A stretch of DNA of 41,565 nt. It comes from JAWBOD01 sp964651405. GTDB taxonomy: Archaea; Aenigmatarchaeota; Aenigmatarchaeia; Aenigmatarchaeales; Aenigmatarchaeaceae. Shown in pieces: positions 15,471 through 23,673 of the stretch; the first letter of the stretch is position 1; the number at the start of each line of letters is the position of its first letter. The stretch spans positions 1-41,565 of the forward strand of contig CAZYZB010000002.1 of NCBI GenBank assembly GCA_964651405.1, in the 5' to 3' direction. Under the pieces are notes generated by a model, which did not search any database, was not told the DNA's origin, and worked only from the letters and a program-made list of their open reading frames with translations. Made by a program: the position numbers and the translations under genes.

Positions 15471-15708
15471 ACTTTCTTAAAGGAAAGTGAAATAACGGTT
15501 CGATACTTTTGCTTATAACATAGGTGTTATTTTTTTGGTCTCTTTCAACGAGTCTGCTCATCTCCATATCCTTCAGATATTGGCCTATTTGTTCTGTTGA
15601 GTATTTTGTTCTCTTAGACAAATCATCTGCCGTTACTGGGACTCCTATTTTTTTCATTGTTCCTAAGAGTTCACAACTTACAGCAATGGAACTTACACCT
15701 TCTAGCAT
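15457..15708 (-). CDS. Small winged-helix protein, 83 residues
   Basis: The protein (MLEGVSSIAVSCELLGTMKKIG...) has a helix-turn-helix (PVTADDLSKRTKYSTEQIGQYLKDMEMSRLVERD) and a wing (NTYVISKSI), as in MarR/IclR-type archaeal regulators. The open frame extends far upstream, but that part is antisense to the PRC-barrel gene; AGGT seven bases before the ATG at 15708 and a TTTAAAT box near 15730 set the start. Divergent from the PRC-barrel gene. Confidence 0.7.
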   Translation of the reverse strand: MLEGVSSIAVSCELLGTMKKIGVPVTADDLSKRTKYSTEQIGQYLKDMEMSRLVERDQKNNTYVISKSIEPLFHFPLRKFSIF

Positions 15709-15772
15709 AAAACCTATTAAGTAACATAAATTTAAATATCTAAAATTAATTGTATATAGTAAGGTGATAAGA

Positions 15773-16030
15773 ATGGATAAGGTTAGAGCCAAGGATTTAG
15801 TAGGAAAGGTCATTGTTTCTGAAGATACTGGAAGAAAGTTTGGCGTCGTTGGAGATGTTAATTTTATAACAGAATCAGGAGAATTAATGAACATAGTTAT
15901 TGCTGAACCAACAAAACAAACAATGGAATTAAAGCTTGCAGAAGATGATAAAGGCAGATTGTTAATACCCTTTTCTGCTGTCAGATCTGTTGGAGATTTC
16001 ATAATAATTGCAGAGAAAGACATTGTCTAA
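15773..16030 (+). CDS. PRC-barrel domain protein
   Basis: An 85-residue PRC-barrel: KVRAKDLVGKVIVSEDTGRKFGVVGDVNF ... RLLIPFSAVRSVGDFIII. Such small beta-barrels occur in RimM and in archaeal CdvA-type proteins and usually mediate protein-protein contacts. The single-domain archaeal form has no assigned function. The ATG at 15773 follows AAGGTGAT by four bases, better than the upstream GTG at 15764. Confidence 0.8.
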   Translation: MDKVRAKDLVGKVIVSEDTGRKFGVVGDVNFITESGELMNIVIAEPTKQTMELKLAEDDKGRLLIPFSAVRSVGDFIIIAEKDIV

Positions 16031-16037
16031 TGGTAAA

Positions 16038-16583
16038 ATGTTGACTATTGAACTTCAGAAGCTTAGTGAAGAATTAGAAAGAATTTGTGCTGGCACTTTG
16101 GCAAACCAGAAAGTAGAATCTAGAAGAATAGAAGATTATTTAAAAATAAGAAATTTACATGAAGCTTATTCATTTAAACATTCTTTGTGGTCTAGTGATG
16201 CATGTTATTTTCCTTGTAATTCAAGATGTTATCCAAGATTAGAAAATGAAACTTTCATGTCCAAAGAGGCTGCTTCTAAATTAAGAGGGTTTGAAAGTAA
16301 AAATAAAATTTATACGAATATAGACAGTAACTTTAATAATATATGTTTTCCACGCTGTGGGAATTCCAAAGATTATCCAACCTGCGACAAGAGCGGAACA
16401 ATTGATGTTAGGCTTTTAAGTCATTTAGATGAGTTTGAATCATACTACCTTTTACGTCCAGATTTTCTTTTACAGCGCGATGCTGATTTCCACCCAGAAA
16501 CTCTAGAAATGCATGAAATTTTACGTACAATTTTTGAGTCTAAAGGAAAATCAGAAGTAGTTAAGAAAGTAGATTTTATTTAA
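16038..16583 (+). CDS. Cys-containing protein of unknown function, 181 residues
   Basis: I do not recognise this protein. It has scattered pairs of cysteines (CYFPCNSRCYP; CFPRCGNSKDYPTC) spaced like a metal site or disulphide cluster, and no signal peptide or membrane helix. The ATG at 16038 comes seven bases after the stop of the PRC-barrel gene. In-frame TTG codons inside that gene are less likely starts. It converges on radA with 2 bp between stops. Confidence 0.65.
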   Translation: MLTIELQKLSEELERICAGTLANQKVESRRIEDYLKIRNLHEAYSFKHSLWSSDACYFPCNSRCYPRLENETFMSKEAASKLRGFESKNKIYTNIDSNFNNICFPRCGNSKDYPTCDKSGTIDVRLLSHLDEFESYYLLRPDFLLQRDADFHPETLEMHEILRTIFESKGKSEVVKKVDFI

Positions 16584-16585
16584 TA

Positions 16586-17542
16586 TTATTTTTCTTCTGT
16601 GTCTTTGATTCCATCAGTGGTTATTCTAAAAATAGTTTCACCTTCAGGCAGATTCGGTGAGTCGACGATTCTTGCTATTCTTGTATCTCCTTTTGACTTT
16701 CTTAGATAAAGACGAGTTCCAGCTTGGTGAGCAAGTATATGACCACCAATTGGCACTGTTGGGTCACCGAAAAGTATGTCAGGTCTTGACATTACTTGGT
16801 TTGTGACATAAACTGCTAGGTTGTATACCTCTGCTAACCTCTGCAAAGTATGCAAATGTCTGTTTAGCTTCTGTTGTCTTGTTGCCAGTTCTCCTCTTCC
16901 TAAATAATCAGCCCTAAAAAGTGATGTGACAGAATCAACTACTAAAAGTTTGATATTTTTTTCTTTAATTAATTCTCCAGCTTTTTCAGTTAAAACCATT
17001 TGATGGTCAGAATTATAAGCTCTTACAACATAAATGTTTTCTAAAATTTCCTTTGCGTCTAATCCCTTGGCTTCAGCTATTTGTTTAACACGTTCAGGTC
17101 TGAACGTGTTCTCACAGTCAATGAATAAACAACCGCCACCCAGGCCGCCTTTTTCTCTAGGTTGTTGAACATTTACTGCCAGCTGGAATCCGAGCTGCGA
17201 TTTACCACTAGAAAAAGCTCCATGAGTTTCAGTTATTGTTTGAGTTTCTACTCCGCCTTCTAAGAGTTTGTCAAAGTTTTTTGATCCAGTTGATATTTTA
17301 CCTAGATTTTCCCTTCTTTCAAGGAAGACAGTTGCTTTTTCAAAGCCAATGTTTAAGGCCCCTCTTGCAGCATAGATTATCTTCGATGCTGTCACTTCTC
17401 CAATTTCAGCAGCAGCAACTACTTCAAGAGGCGATGCTGCAGCCAAAGCCATCATGTCAGTATAGCCGGCTTCCTTTAGTTTATCTGCTATTTTTTCACC
17501 TACACCAGGTAGGTCTGAAATGTCTTCAATTTTTTTACTCAT
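16586..17542 (-). CDS. radA: RadA recombinase
   Basis: The archaeal RecA/Rad51 strand-exchange protein, 318 residues. It has an N-terminal helix-hairpin-helix domain (DLPGVGEKIADKLKEAGY... EIGEVTASKII), Walker A GAFSSGKS (~108-115; Ala where Glu is usual), Walker B LLVVDSV and the L2/ATP-cap region ending DSPNLPEGETIFRITTDGI. The ATG at 17542 follows GTGAG by a few bases; a GTG at 17551 is the alternative. It directly follows rpa, so recombinase and single-strand binding protein are probably co-transcribed. Confidence 0.96.
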   Translation of the reverse strand: MSKKIEDISDLPGVGEKIADKLKEAGYTDMMALAAASPLEVVAAAEIGEVTASKIIYAARGALNIGFEKATVFLERRENLGKISTGSKNFDKLLEGGVETQTITETHGAFSSGKSQLGFQLAVNVQQPREKGGLGGGCLFIDCENTFRPERVKQIAEAKGLDAKEILENIYVVRAYNSDHQMVLTEKAGELIKEKNIKLLVVDSVTSLFRADYLGRGELATRQQKLNRHLHTLQRLAEVYNLAVYVTNQVMSRPDILFGDPTVPIGGHILAHQAGTRLYLRKSKGDTRIARIVDSPNLPEGETIFRITTDGIKDTEEK

Positions 17543-17551
17543 AGAACTCAC

Positions 17552-18541
17552 TTAAACATTCGATGCTAACATATTTATAATTTTATGAGCTTCTTCTATC
17601 GGGTCAATTTCTTTAACGTTATTAACAACAAATTCCAGTCTTTCAAACACTTTGTTCTTTCTAGCTTTCCCAACCATGATGAATTCCTTTCCTAAGATAT
17701 TCAGGTTCTCAAAGAATTCATCTTCTTTTTCCAAAGCTTGTTTTATATCCATTCCTATCAAGTCCAATGCTACGTTTCTAAAAAAGACTGCTCTTATATT
17801 GGCCGTACCATCATCGATTATTCCTGATAAAACTATGGTTTTAGTTGGTTCTACAACTCCATGTTCTGAGCATTTGAAGGTCTTTCCTTCCTTCACCACC
17901 CTACTTTCGCATTGAGGGCAGATTTCATAAAAGATGCTGGTCTCAAATAGCTGTACGAGCGATGCTCTTAACTCAGCATTCTCTCCTTCCTTCAGGGCTA
18001 TGATGTTTTTCCTTTCTATCTCAAAAGGCTTTTGCAGTTTGTCTAATGTTGGCAATTCACATTGTTCTAAAATCCTTACTCCGCCTTTATTTCCAAGTCG
18101 TAGTTCCACTCCACCCAAGCCATTGTCCCTTGTGTATGCTCCGAAAGTCTCGACTGCCATCCCAGGCTTTATTTTTTCAATTATGTCAGTTTGGTTATCC
18201 CATAAAGAAAGTCTTATGTTCCCAGTTTCATCCCCAAGTATAATGCTTGCAACTTTTCCTTTCTTTCCATTCTTTTGGAAATTTCTAGTCTCAAAAATTC
18301 TTATGACTCTTGCTGTTATTTTTAAATCCCTTATCTTTGGTACGACATTTCTTATTTCAAGTCTCCTCTTCGCCTTAGTGAAGACGTCCAAGCCTAGTTC
18401 TTTTGCGATTATGTAAGCAGCTCCTTCCTTGGAGACTAGGTTTGACAGCTCTCGTTGTTTTTCAAGTATCTTTTTTTGAACATCGTCTTGAGAAAGTCCG
18501 GTCTTTTCAATTATCTTCTGAAGTAACTCGTTAAAATCCAT
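17552..18541 (-). CDS. RPA-type single-stranded DNA-binding protein
   Basis: A 329-residue protein with an OB-fold at ~70-165 (VPKIRDLKITARVIRIFETRNF... NIRLSLWDNQTDII), and a zinc finger near 220-240 (CPQCESRVVKEGKTFKCSEHG) within a second OB-like region (SGIIDDGTANIRAVFFRNVA). This matches archaeal RPA41/RPA1-like proteins that protect single strands and assist RadA. The N-terminal segment (LLQKIIEKTGLSQDDVQKKI) is the usual helical cap. Upstream of radA in the same orientation. Confidence 0.9.
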   Translation of the reverse strand: MDFNELLQKIIEKTGLSQDDVQKKILEKQRELSNLVSKEGAAYIIAKELGLDVFTKAKRRLEIRNVVPKIRDLKITARVIRIFETRNFQKNGKKGKVASIILGDETGNIRLSLWDNQTDIIEKIKPGMAVETFGAYTRDNGLGGVELRLGNKGGVRILEQCELPTLDKLQKPFEIERKNIIALKEGENAELRASLVQLFETSIFYEICPQCESRVVKEGKTFKCSEHGVVEPTKTIVLSGIIDDGTANIRAVFFRNVALDLIGMDIKQALEKEDEFFENLNILGKEFIMVGKARKNKVFERLEFVVNNVKEIDPIEEAHKIINMLASNV

Positions 18542-18624
18542 AAATCAAATTACTCTTTAACGTTTATATTCTTTTTTTACTATCAACAGAAGTAATCTTA
18601 ATATATAAAAATTAATTATACTTT

Positions 18625-18819
18625 ATGGCAGAGCCTAAGGCATTTTCAATTTTCTTTTCACTCGCGCTTATTCTTGTAGGAGTTCCGTTATTATTGTTTG
18701 GTATACTAGAGTATTCCTCTGACATTAATATTGGAACAGGGATTTTAGGAATAAGTATTTTTATGCTTATGCTTGGTGTAATCTTCTTAGTTGTCGTGTT
18801 GTCTCAAAAATCTACTTGA
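18625..18819 (+). CDS. Two-helix membrane protein, 64 residues
   Basis: Two hydrophobic segments (FSIFFSLALILVGVPLLLFGIL and ILGISIFMLMLGVIFLVVVL) joined by a short loop. A TATA (TATATAAAAATTAA) lies 20-25 bp before the ATG, suggesting a leaderless message. Function unknown. Confidence 0.6.
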   Translation: MAEPKAFSIFFSLALILVGVPLLLFGILEYSSDINIGTGILGISIFMLMLGVIFLVVVLSQKST

Positions 18820-19015
18820 TTTTCCTCTTAGCTTCTGCTATATCCTCAGTTAGCACTGTTTTTCTTCCCTTGCTTTTTGCAATTGCTGCTGCCTCTGCTG
18901 CAACATCAGCTGTCAGTTCTTCCAGCAGAATGGCAAATTCCTTAACAGCGTCATCGCTGATTCTCATGTTAGATTTTTTCAATATCTTCTCTACAGGTGC
19001 TAGTGGTATGTCCAT
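18812..19015 (-). CDS. Archaeal histone
   Basis: The 67-residue protein is a tail-less histone fold: IPLAPVEKILKKSNMRISDD, a long central helix (FAILLEELTADVAAEAAAIAKSKGRKTV) and LTEDIAEAKRKIK. It wraps or bridges DNA as a dimer. The frame opens upstream at 19039 but the ATG at 19015, just past the stop of the thymidylate synthase gene, matches the family N-terminus. Being last in the one-carbon/dTMP operon is unusual for a histone. Confidence 0.95.
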   Translation of the reverse strand: MDIPLAPVEKILKKSNMRISDDAVKEFAILLEELTADVAAEAAAIAKSKGRKTVLTEDIAEAKRKIK

Positions 19016-19019
19016 AAAA

Positions 19020-19799
19020 TCATTTCTTGAATTTTTCAACTACTTTATTTGCAAAGTCATATTGGTCTTGATATATCTGCATTGCAACTGAGAAATGATT
19101 GTAACTGCCTATCTCGACTTCCAGTTGTTCAGCCATGTATTTCTGTAATGCCGTGAATGCAAATGCGTTTCCAGGCCAGCCGCTGAACAAGTCATTTGTC
19201 TTCATGACGACATTGAAATGAATCTTATCCTCAACTATCTGTGGATGAATTATTACTAGACAGGGCGAAGAGGTGTCTTTTCTTTGCGGAGTGAATTTTT
19301 CCAAGTCACGCATCGGTATCCATGTATGCATTACAACAGACCTTCTTCCCAAATCCTTTTTCAAGGTTTCAATTGCCTTTTGGACTTGGTCTATTCTTTT
19401 GACAACACATTTGCCGCCAGTTGTTTTTTGGACAAAATCATTTATTTCCTTTTCATTGCTTACGTTCGGCATCCAAGCTCTTATCTGGCAGTCAGGATAG
19501 CATCTTAATCTAGAATAATAAGTATAGTCAAATTCATTTTCCTTTTCAGGCGGCAAGCCGTTTACTAAATTATCTGCATACTCCTGGACTAGTTTAATGC
19601 TTATTGGAGCCAGTGATGAAAGACGAGGTTCTTTCATCGGGTTAGATATCATCAAAAACATTGGAGAATCCTTTGTCATTGTTCTAAACTCAGGCGCTTC
19701 GACCCATCTGTCAAACCCTTCAGTCATCATTGTGAAGACAGCCTTCTCCCAACCTTCTCCAAGAGTTTCAGCTTGAACAAATTTTACACCATAACTCGT
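19020..19799 (-). CDS. Archaeal-type thymidylate synthase, probably ACG start
   Basis: It makes dTMP from dUMP using methylene-tetrahydropterin. The catalytic Cys lies in SSPCLVIIHPQ (~residue 180) and the nucleotide-binding segment is NDLFSGWPGNAFAF. The first ATG (19730) would drop about 23 conserved residues (YGVKFVQAETLGEGWEKAVF). No ATG, GTG or TTG lies in frame between there and the upstream stop (TAA at 19812-19814), but ACG at 19799 sits three bases after a near-perfect AGGGTGAT ribosome binding site. Start is therefore ACG, or a mutated ATG. About 259 residues, normal for the family. Between DUF4346 and histone in one operon. Confidence 0.85.
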   Translation of the reverse strand, partial: TSYGVKFVQAETLGEGWEKAVFTMMTEGFDRWVEAPEFRTMTKDSPMFLMISNPMKEPRLSSLAPISIKLVQEYADNLVNGLPPEKENEFDYTYYSRLRCYPDCQIRAWMPNVSNEKEINDFVQKTTGGKCVVKRIDQVQKAIETLKKDLGRRSVVMHTWIPMRDLEKFTPQRKDTSSPCLVIIHPQIVEDKIHFNVVMKTNDLFSGWPGNAFAFTALQKYMAEQLEVEIGSYNHFSVAMQIYQDQYDFANKVVEKFKK

Positions 19800-19811
19800 T
19801 TTATCACCCTT

Positions 19812-20102
19812 TTATTCTTGCGTATATTCAAAACCATGCTTTAAAGCTTGTTCAGCTTTTTGCAGTTCCCTTCCTAAATATGACGCATGGTCTAATCTTG
19901 ATAAAAGTCCTCTTTTGATTATCTTTTTGCAGAGTTCTTCTGCGTTTACACCTTCTACTACTTCATTTATTTTTCCAGTCTTAATAAGTTTCTTGTCTTT
20001 TACATAATTATAATGTTCAACTACTATTTTCTTTTTTTCATGATCAACAAGAATGACAAAAAATCCCTTTATATCGAACTCGAAGTCGGTCATTTCATTC
20101 AT
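19812..20102 (-). CDS. DUF4346 protein
   Basis: A 96-residue protein with the conserved signature LLSRLDHASYLGRELQKAEQAL near its C-terminus, which I recognise as DUF4346. That domain is often fused to MtrA-like or thymidylate-synthase domains in archaea; here it is a separate gene between mtrH and thymidylate synthase. Its start overlaps the mtrH stop. Its stop TAA is in the same frame as the thymidylate synthase, so one sense codon would fuse the two. It may be a scaffold or pterin-binding module; function unproven. Confidence 0.75.
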   Translation of the reverse strand: MNEMTDFEFDIKGFFVILVDHEKKKIVVEHYNYVKDKKLIKTGKINEVVEGVNAEELCKKIIKRGLLSRLDHASYLGRELQKAEQALKHGFEYTQE

Positions 20103-20919
20103 CCTTTAATATATCTGATATCATTTTTACAACAGGGAACACTCGCCATGATGATTCTATAGGGCCGTAAAGTATAAAATCAGCACCAAGTATTGCTTGG
20201 CATGCGCAAAGACTGGAATCGCATATTTCTCTGACAGGCTTATCCAAGCTATGAACCCATTCAGATGCAATGTTATGAATACCACTGCCTGTTGGATATC
20301 CTAGCTCAGCTTTCAAAGCTATGACAGCTTTTATAGAGTTCAACGAGCCGGCACCGATTGGTACTACGCCGCTGTCAATTAAGACATTTTTTATTCTTGC
20401 ATTCTGCGAAAATGGCAAGAGCCTACTCTTAACATAATCAACTTTTCCTTTGACTGAGCTGTCCAAAGGATTGTAAGCGAGAAGTATAGCATTTTCAGGC
20501 CTTAGTTCTTTTATTGCATCTCTTTCATCTTCGTTCATGCCATAGTTTATAGAGTTATACACAGTATTCTTTGATTGTCCAGTTTCATTACAATGTTTCA
20601 GCACTTTTATTCTAGTCTCCCAGTCTTCCGAGTCAATGGAGAAAGGAATGTTGAAAGCATTTACAAAATTAATTATCTTTTCAAAATCATCTTCCTTGTC
20701 GAAGAATACGTCTAAAAGAAAGTTCAGCTCAGTTTTTTCTTTTAAATTTAAGACAGTCTCAATCTGTCTTCTTGCTTCATCAAAATCTATTCCATTTATA
20801 GTCCTTATTCTCTTCTCTTCTCTGTAAAGCATTGTTGCAATTAGAAGCATTGGGTTATTAGCGCCAACCTTTACGCTTCCAATTTCAACAGTCTTCAATT
20901 CTTTTGGGAATTTGAACAT
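20095..20919 (-). CDS. mtrH: MtrH-like tetrahydropterin methyltransferase
   Basis: MtrH moves the methyl group between methyl-tetrahydromethanopterin (or folate) and the cobalt of the MtrA corrinoid. This 274-residue protein is a TIM barrel with family blocks VKVGANNPMLLIATMLYR, IDSEDWETRIKVLKHC, LLAYNPLDSSVKG, VLIDSGVVPIGAGSLNS and ELGYPTGSGIHN. It is shorter than methanogen MtrH (~310). Its ATG abuts the mtrA stop (TAGATG), so the pair is translationally coupled. The membrane subunits MtrB-G are absent, so no sodium pumping is expected here. Confidence 0.88.
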   Translation of the reverse strand: MFKFPKELKTVEIGSVKVGANNPMLLIATMLYREEKRIRTINGIDFDEARRQIETVLNLKEKTELNFLLDVFFDKEDDFEKIINFVNAFNIPFSIDSEDWETRIKVLKHCNETGQSKNTVYNSINYGMNEDERDAIKELRPENAILLAYNPLDSSVKGKVDYVKSRLLPFSQNARIKNVLIDSGVVPIGAGSLNSIKAVIALKAELGYPTGSGIHNIASEWVHSLDKPVREICDSSLCACQAILGADFILYGPIESSWRVFPVVKMISDILKDE

Positions 20920-21504
20920 CTAATCACAAATTATAAAGTTTATTGGATCAAAAACTAAATTATCAGCAATCACAACATTATTTCCGCTATAAGCTATTTC
21001 TTTTTTAGTTTCTTCAATTAGCCTAAAAATAAAAGGTTCTTCATTATATGCTTCTTCTCTTGGAATAAGCTTGATTTTTTCAATTATTTTTATAACATCA
21101 GTTTCGTCAATTAAATTTATAACCTTTTTTACCTGTCTTCTAAATCTTTCAACAACCTCTTTAGGAATATTTTCTATGAAAGGTATGGCTCCCTTTGAAC
21201 CGACGATTCTACCGTTCTCGTCAATTCCGTTCTCATGGATTGCAACCAAGCTTTGACCTGAAAAATGCCCTTTAGATTCCTTGCCGCAAACTACAATATA
21301 CCTTATATTGCAGTTAGAGATTGTGTTTATTATTACTCTTTCTATTCCAAGGTTCTCTGTTCTCATCTCTCCACAAAGAGTAAACAAATCCTTTGGGAAG
21401 TTAAATTTGCTTGAAAGAGTTGCAATAGCAACATTAGATTCTTTGTTTCCAACTTCATATTTTCCAGAAAGTATAGGCCAGTTTTCAGCAATTTTTGAAG
21501 TCAT
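20920..21504 (-). CDS. mtrA: MtrA-like corrinoid protein
   Basis: A 194-residue version of the corrinoid-carrying subunit MtrA. Family blocks are GKYEVGNKESNVAIATLSS, TENLGIERVIIN and VVCGKESKGHFSGQSL; His80 in GHFSGQ corresponds to the cobalt-ligating histidine of methanogen MtrA. It lacks the C-terminal membrane helix, so it is soluble. First gene of an mtrA-mtrH-DUF4346-thymidylate synthase-histone operon. Likely role: methyl carrier linking the tetrahydropterin pool to a corrinoid-dependent reaction such as methionine synthesis. The acceptor is not in this window. Confidence 0.88.
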   Translation of the reverse strand: MTSKIAENWPILSGKYEVGNKESNVAIATLSSKFNFPKDLFTLCGEMRTENLGIERVIINTISNCNIRYIVVCGKESKGHFSGQSLVAIHENGIDENGRIVGSKGAIPFIENIPKEVVERFRRQVKKVINLIDETDVIKIIEKIKLIPREEAYNEEPFIFRLIEETKKEIAYSGNNVVIADNLVFDPINFIICD

Positions 21505-21625
21505 TAATTCTAATGATATTTTAAAATATTTATGCCTTTGTTTTTAGAAAAAAAGTTTCTCAAAGTATTTAAATAATTATGAGTAGACTGAAGCATATAT
21601 ATTTAGGCGAAATTTAGTAAGTTAT

Positions 21626-21865
21626 ATGGGAGAACTATCAATATTTTTAATTATAATTACTATTTTTGTATCAATATTTTTTATCTCAGTTATATTCTTA
21701 ATTACGCGTTTTATTACAAAAAAGAAAGTTTCTAGAAATACGAAGATTCTTGGTTATGTTTTAGTTATAATTCTTTTAATAATATTCATTTTTGCACTGT
21801 TTATTCTACTGTTTGAGATTATTGGTGGCTATTTTCTTGGAAATCAATTAACTACGTCTGTGTAA
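21626..21865 (+). CDS. Two-helix membrane protein, 79 residues
   Basis: Two strongly hydrophobic segments (IFLIIITIFVSIFFISVIFLI and ILGYVLVIILLIIFIFALFILLFEII) separated by a basic loop (TRFITKKKVSRNTK). Divergent from mtrA. Function unknown. Confidence 0.6.
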   Translation: MGELSIFLIIITIFVSIFFISVIFLITRFITKKKVSRNTKILGYVLVIILLIIFIFALFILLFEIIGGYFLGNQLTTSV

Positions 21866-21964
21866 AAATATATATGCTTGTGAGTAAAGGTAATTTTTAA
21901 ATAACTAGGAGATAATAGCAACATATATAAAATTTAAATTCATTAACACTTATCATTGATTTAT

Positions 21965-22126
21965 ATGAAAGAATCAACCAGAGGATTACTAGAAAAGGCT
22001 CAGAAAGACGCTGATGGAAATTATAAAAGTAATCTGCCACCTTTAGATGAAAGTAAAGCTTACACCTGCTCAGAATGCAAAGGTCTTAGTAAATGTCTCA
22101 GATGTAGAATTTACTTGAATAGTTAA
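21965..22126 (+). CDS. Small zinc-ribbon-like protein, 53 residues
   Basis: A short frame ending CSECKGLSKCLRCRIYLNS, with CxxC-x5-CxxC that could bind one zinc. An AT box (CATATATAAAATTTAAA) about 25-40 bp upstream supports expression. Not recognised beyond the metal motif. Confidence 0.5.
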   Translation: MKESTRGLLEKAQKDADGNYKSNLPPLDESKAYTCSECKGLSKCLRCRIYLNS

Positions 22127-22254
22127 TTAAATTTTAAGAATCTATATATGCTTATAAAACCTCGTAATTGTTTAAACAACTTTCTTGTAACATAAGCATT
22201 ATAAATAAACAATTAATTTTTATATTTTCAAATTCTATTCTTGAGAGTGATTTG

Positions 22255-22413
22255 ATGGGGTTTAAAGGCATGATAAGGGATGTCATAATGTTCTATGTTG
22301 GAGTGCAATTAATCCTTGGAAGTGCGAATATCTTCAATTTAGGTCTAATATTAATAATTACAGCAGTAATCTTTACAATACTAGGCTTTATAATTGCTTT
22401 TGGTGGTGGTTAG
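22255..22413 (+). CDS. Small membrane protein upstream of glyA, 52 residues
   Basis: The protein (MGFKGMIRDVIMFYVGVQLI...) has two hydrophobic stretches and ends FIIAFGGG. The ATG at 22255 has GAGAGTGAT ahead of it; the frame opens upstream at 22168 without support. Its stop TAG is immediately followed by the TTG start of glyA, and its last codons (GGTGGT) form the glyA ribosome binding site, so translation of the two is coupled. Confidence 0.55.
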   Translation: MGFKGMIRDVIMFYVGVQLILGSANIFNLGLILIITAVIFTILGFIIAFGGG

Positions 22414-23649
22414 TTGTTAGACAAAATAATAGATATTGTAAACGCTCAAAACAAGTGGAGAAGAGAGCAATGCATAAACATGATTGCTTCAGAGTCCTTG
22501 ATGTCGCCATTAGCAGAAAAATATTTTGTGACTGATTTTGCAGGAAGATACAACGAACATAGTGGACCTGAGCGTCACTATCATGGCACACAGCATTCTT
22601 ATGACATAGAAGAGCTTTGCAATGAGATATTTAGAAAGAATTTTAACACACCTTTTGTTGACTGTCGTCCAATATCTGGCGGAATTGCTAATTTAATTGT
22701 TTATACTGCTTTTGCAAAACCAGGAGATAACATCGTTGCTTTAGGAATCCCGAATGGTGCTCACGTCAGCTCTACTCAATGGGGGATGGCTGGCGTTAGG
22801 GGATTAAATTCTATTGACATGTTCTTTGATCCAAAGGAAATGAACATAGATGTTGATAAGACCGTCCAATTGATAAAAAAAGTAAATCCAAAAGTCGTTA
22901 TGTTTGGAGCTTCTATGTTTCTATTTCCTCATCCGATAAGAAAGATAAAGGAACAAATAGATGTAGGCATAAAGATTGCCTATGATTCTGCTCACGTGTT
23001 CGGGCTGGTTTATAACAAGATGTTCCAAGAGCCTTTGGAAGAAGGTGCTGATGTCATTTGCTCCTCTACTCACAAGACATTCCAGGGACCGCAGGGCGGA
23101 ATAATAATTGGAAGGAAGGACTTGGATGAAAAAGACTGGAAAAAAATTCAAACAGCAATTTTTCCAGGTACAATATCAAATCATCACATCCATAGAATCC
23201 CTCCTTTGGCAATAACAGCATTGGAGATGAACGAGTATGGGAAAGAATATGCTAAGCAGGTAATTAAAAATGCTAAAACATTAGGAAGAGCTCTGTACGA
23301 CCTAGGCTTTAAGGTCCTTTGTCCTGAGAAGGATTTTACAGAATCGCATCAAGTCATAGTCAACGTCAAGGAGTTTGGTGGCGGAAGAACTGTCGCTGAA
23401 ATACTTGAAGCGAACAACATAATATGCAACAAGATGTCTTTGCCAATAGACACTCCGCAGGACGCGACCAAGAATCCGTCTGGAATAAGACTTGGTACAC
23501 AAGAGCTGACGAGAATTGGTATGAAGGAGCATAACATCGAGGAAGTGGCAGAGTTCTTTAAGAAAGCAATAAAAGAAAAAAGAAACATCAAGAAGGATGT
23601 CGAGGAATTTAGGAAGACTTTCCAGAAAATCCATTACTGTTTCGATTAA
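22414..23649 (+). CDS. glyA: Serine hydroxymethyltransferase
   Basis: A PLP enzyme converting serine and tetrahydropterin to glycine and methylene-tetrahydropterin, the entry of one-carbon units. The 411-residue protein has NMIASESLMSP, GRYNEHSGPERHYHGTQ, the PLP lysine in SSTHKTFQGPQGG and IRLGTQELTRIGM. TTG start right after the preceding stop, with GGTGGT just upstream. It would feed methylene groups to the thymidylate synthase and the reductase encoded close by. Confidence 0.95.
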   Translation: MLDKIIDIVNAQNKWRREQCINMIASESLMSPLAEKYFVTDFAGRYNEHSGPERHYHGTQHSYDIEELCNEIFRKNFNTPFVDCRPISGGIANLIVYTAFAKPGDNIVALGIPNGAHVSSTQWGMAGVRGLNSIDMFFDPKEMNIDVDKTVQLIKKVNPKVVMFGASMFLFPHPIRKIKEQIDVGIKIAYDSAHVFGLVYNKMFQEPLEEGADVICSSTHKTFQGPQGGIIIGRKDLDEKDWKKIQTAIFPGTISNHHIHRIPPLAITALEMNEYGKEYAKQVIKNAKTLGRALYDLGFKVLCPEKDFTESHQVIVNVKEFGGGRTVAEILEANNIICNKMSLPIDTPQDATKNPSGIRLGTQELTRIGMKEHNIEEVAEFFKKAIKEKRNIKKDVEEFRKTFQKIHYCFD

Positions 23650-23673
23650 ATCCTTTTCTGTTCTAAATTAATT

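Noticed and set aside
15709..16023. N-terminal extension of the small winged-helix gene
   Set aside because: The open frame is antisense to the PRC-barrel gene, and a ribosome binding site and TATA box set the start at 15708.
19812..19814. Recoded stop between DUF4346 and thymidylate synthase
   Set aside because: The codon is TAA, which is not used for pyrrolysine or selenocysteine, and a strong ribosome binding site follows, so separate initiation is simpler.
20095..21504. Complete methanogenic Mtr complex
   Set aside because: Only A and H subunits are present, MtrA has no membrane helix, and no other methanogenesis gene is in the window.
22168..22191. GTTTAAAC palindrome near 22171-22178 as an operator
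   Set aside because: Short AT-rich palindromes are common here and no second copy or promoter alignment supports it.
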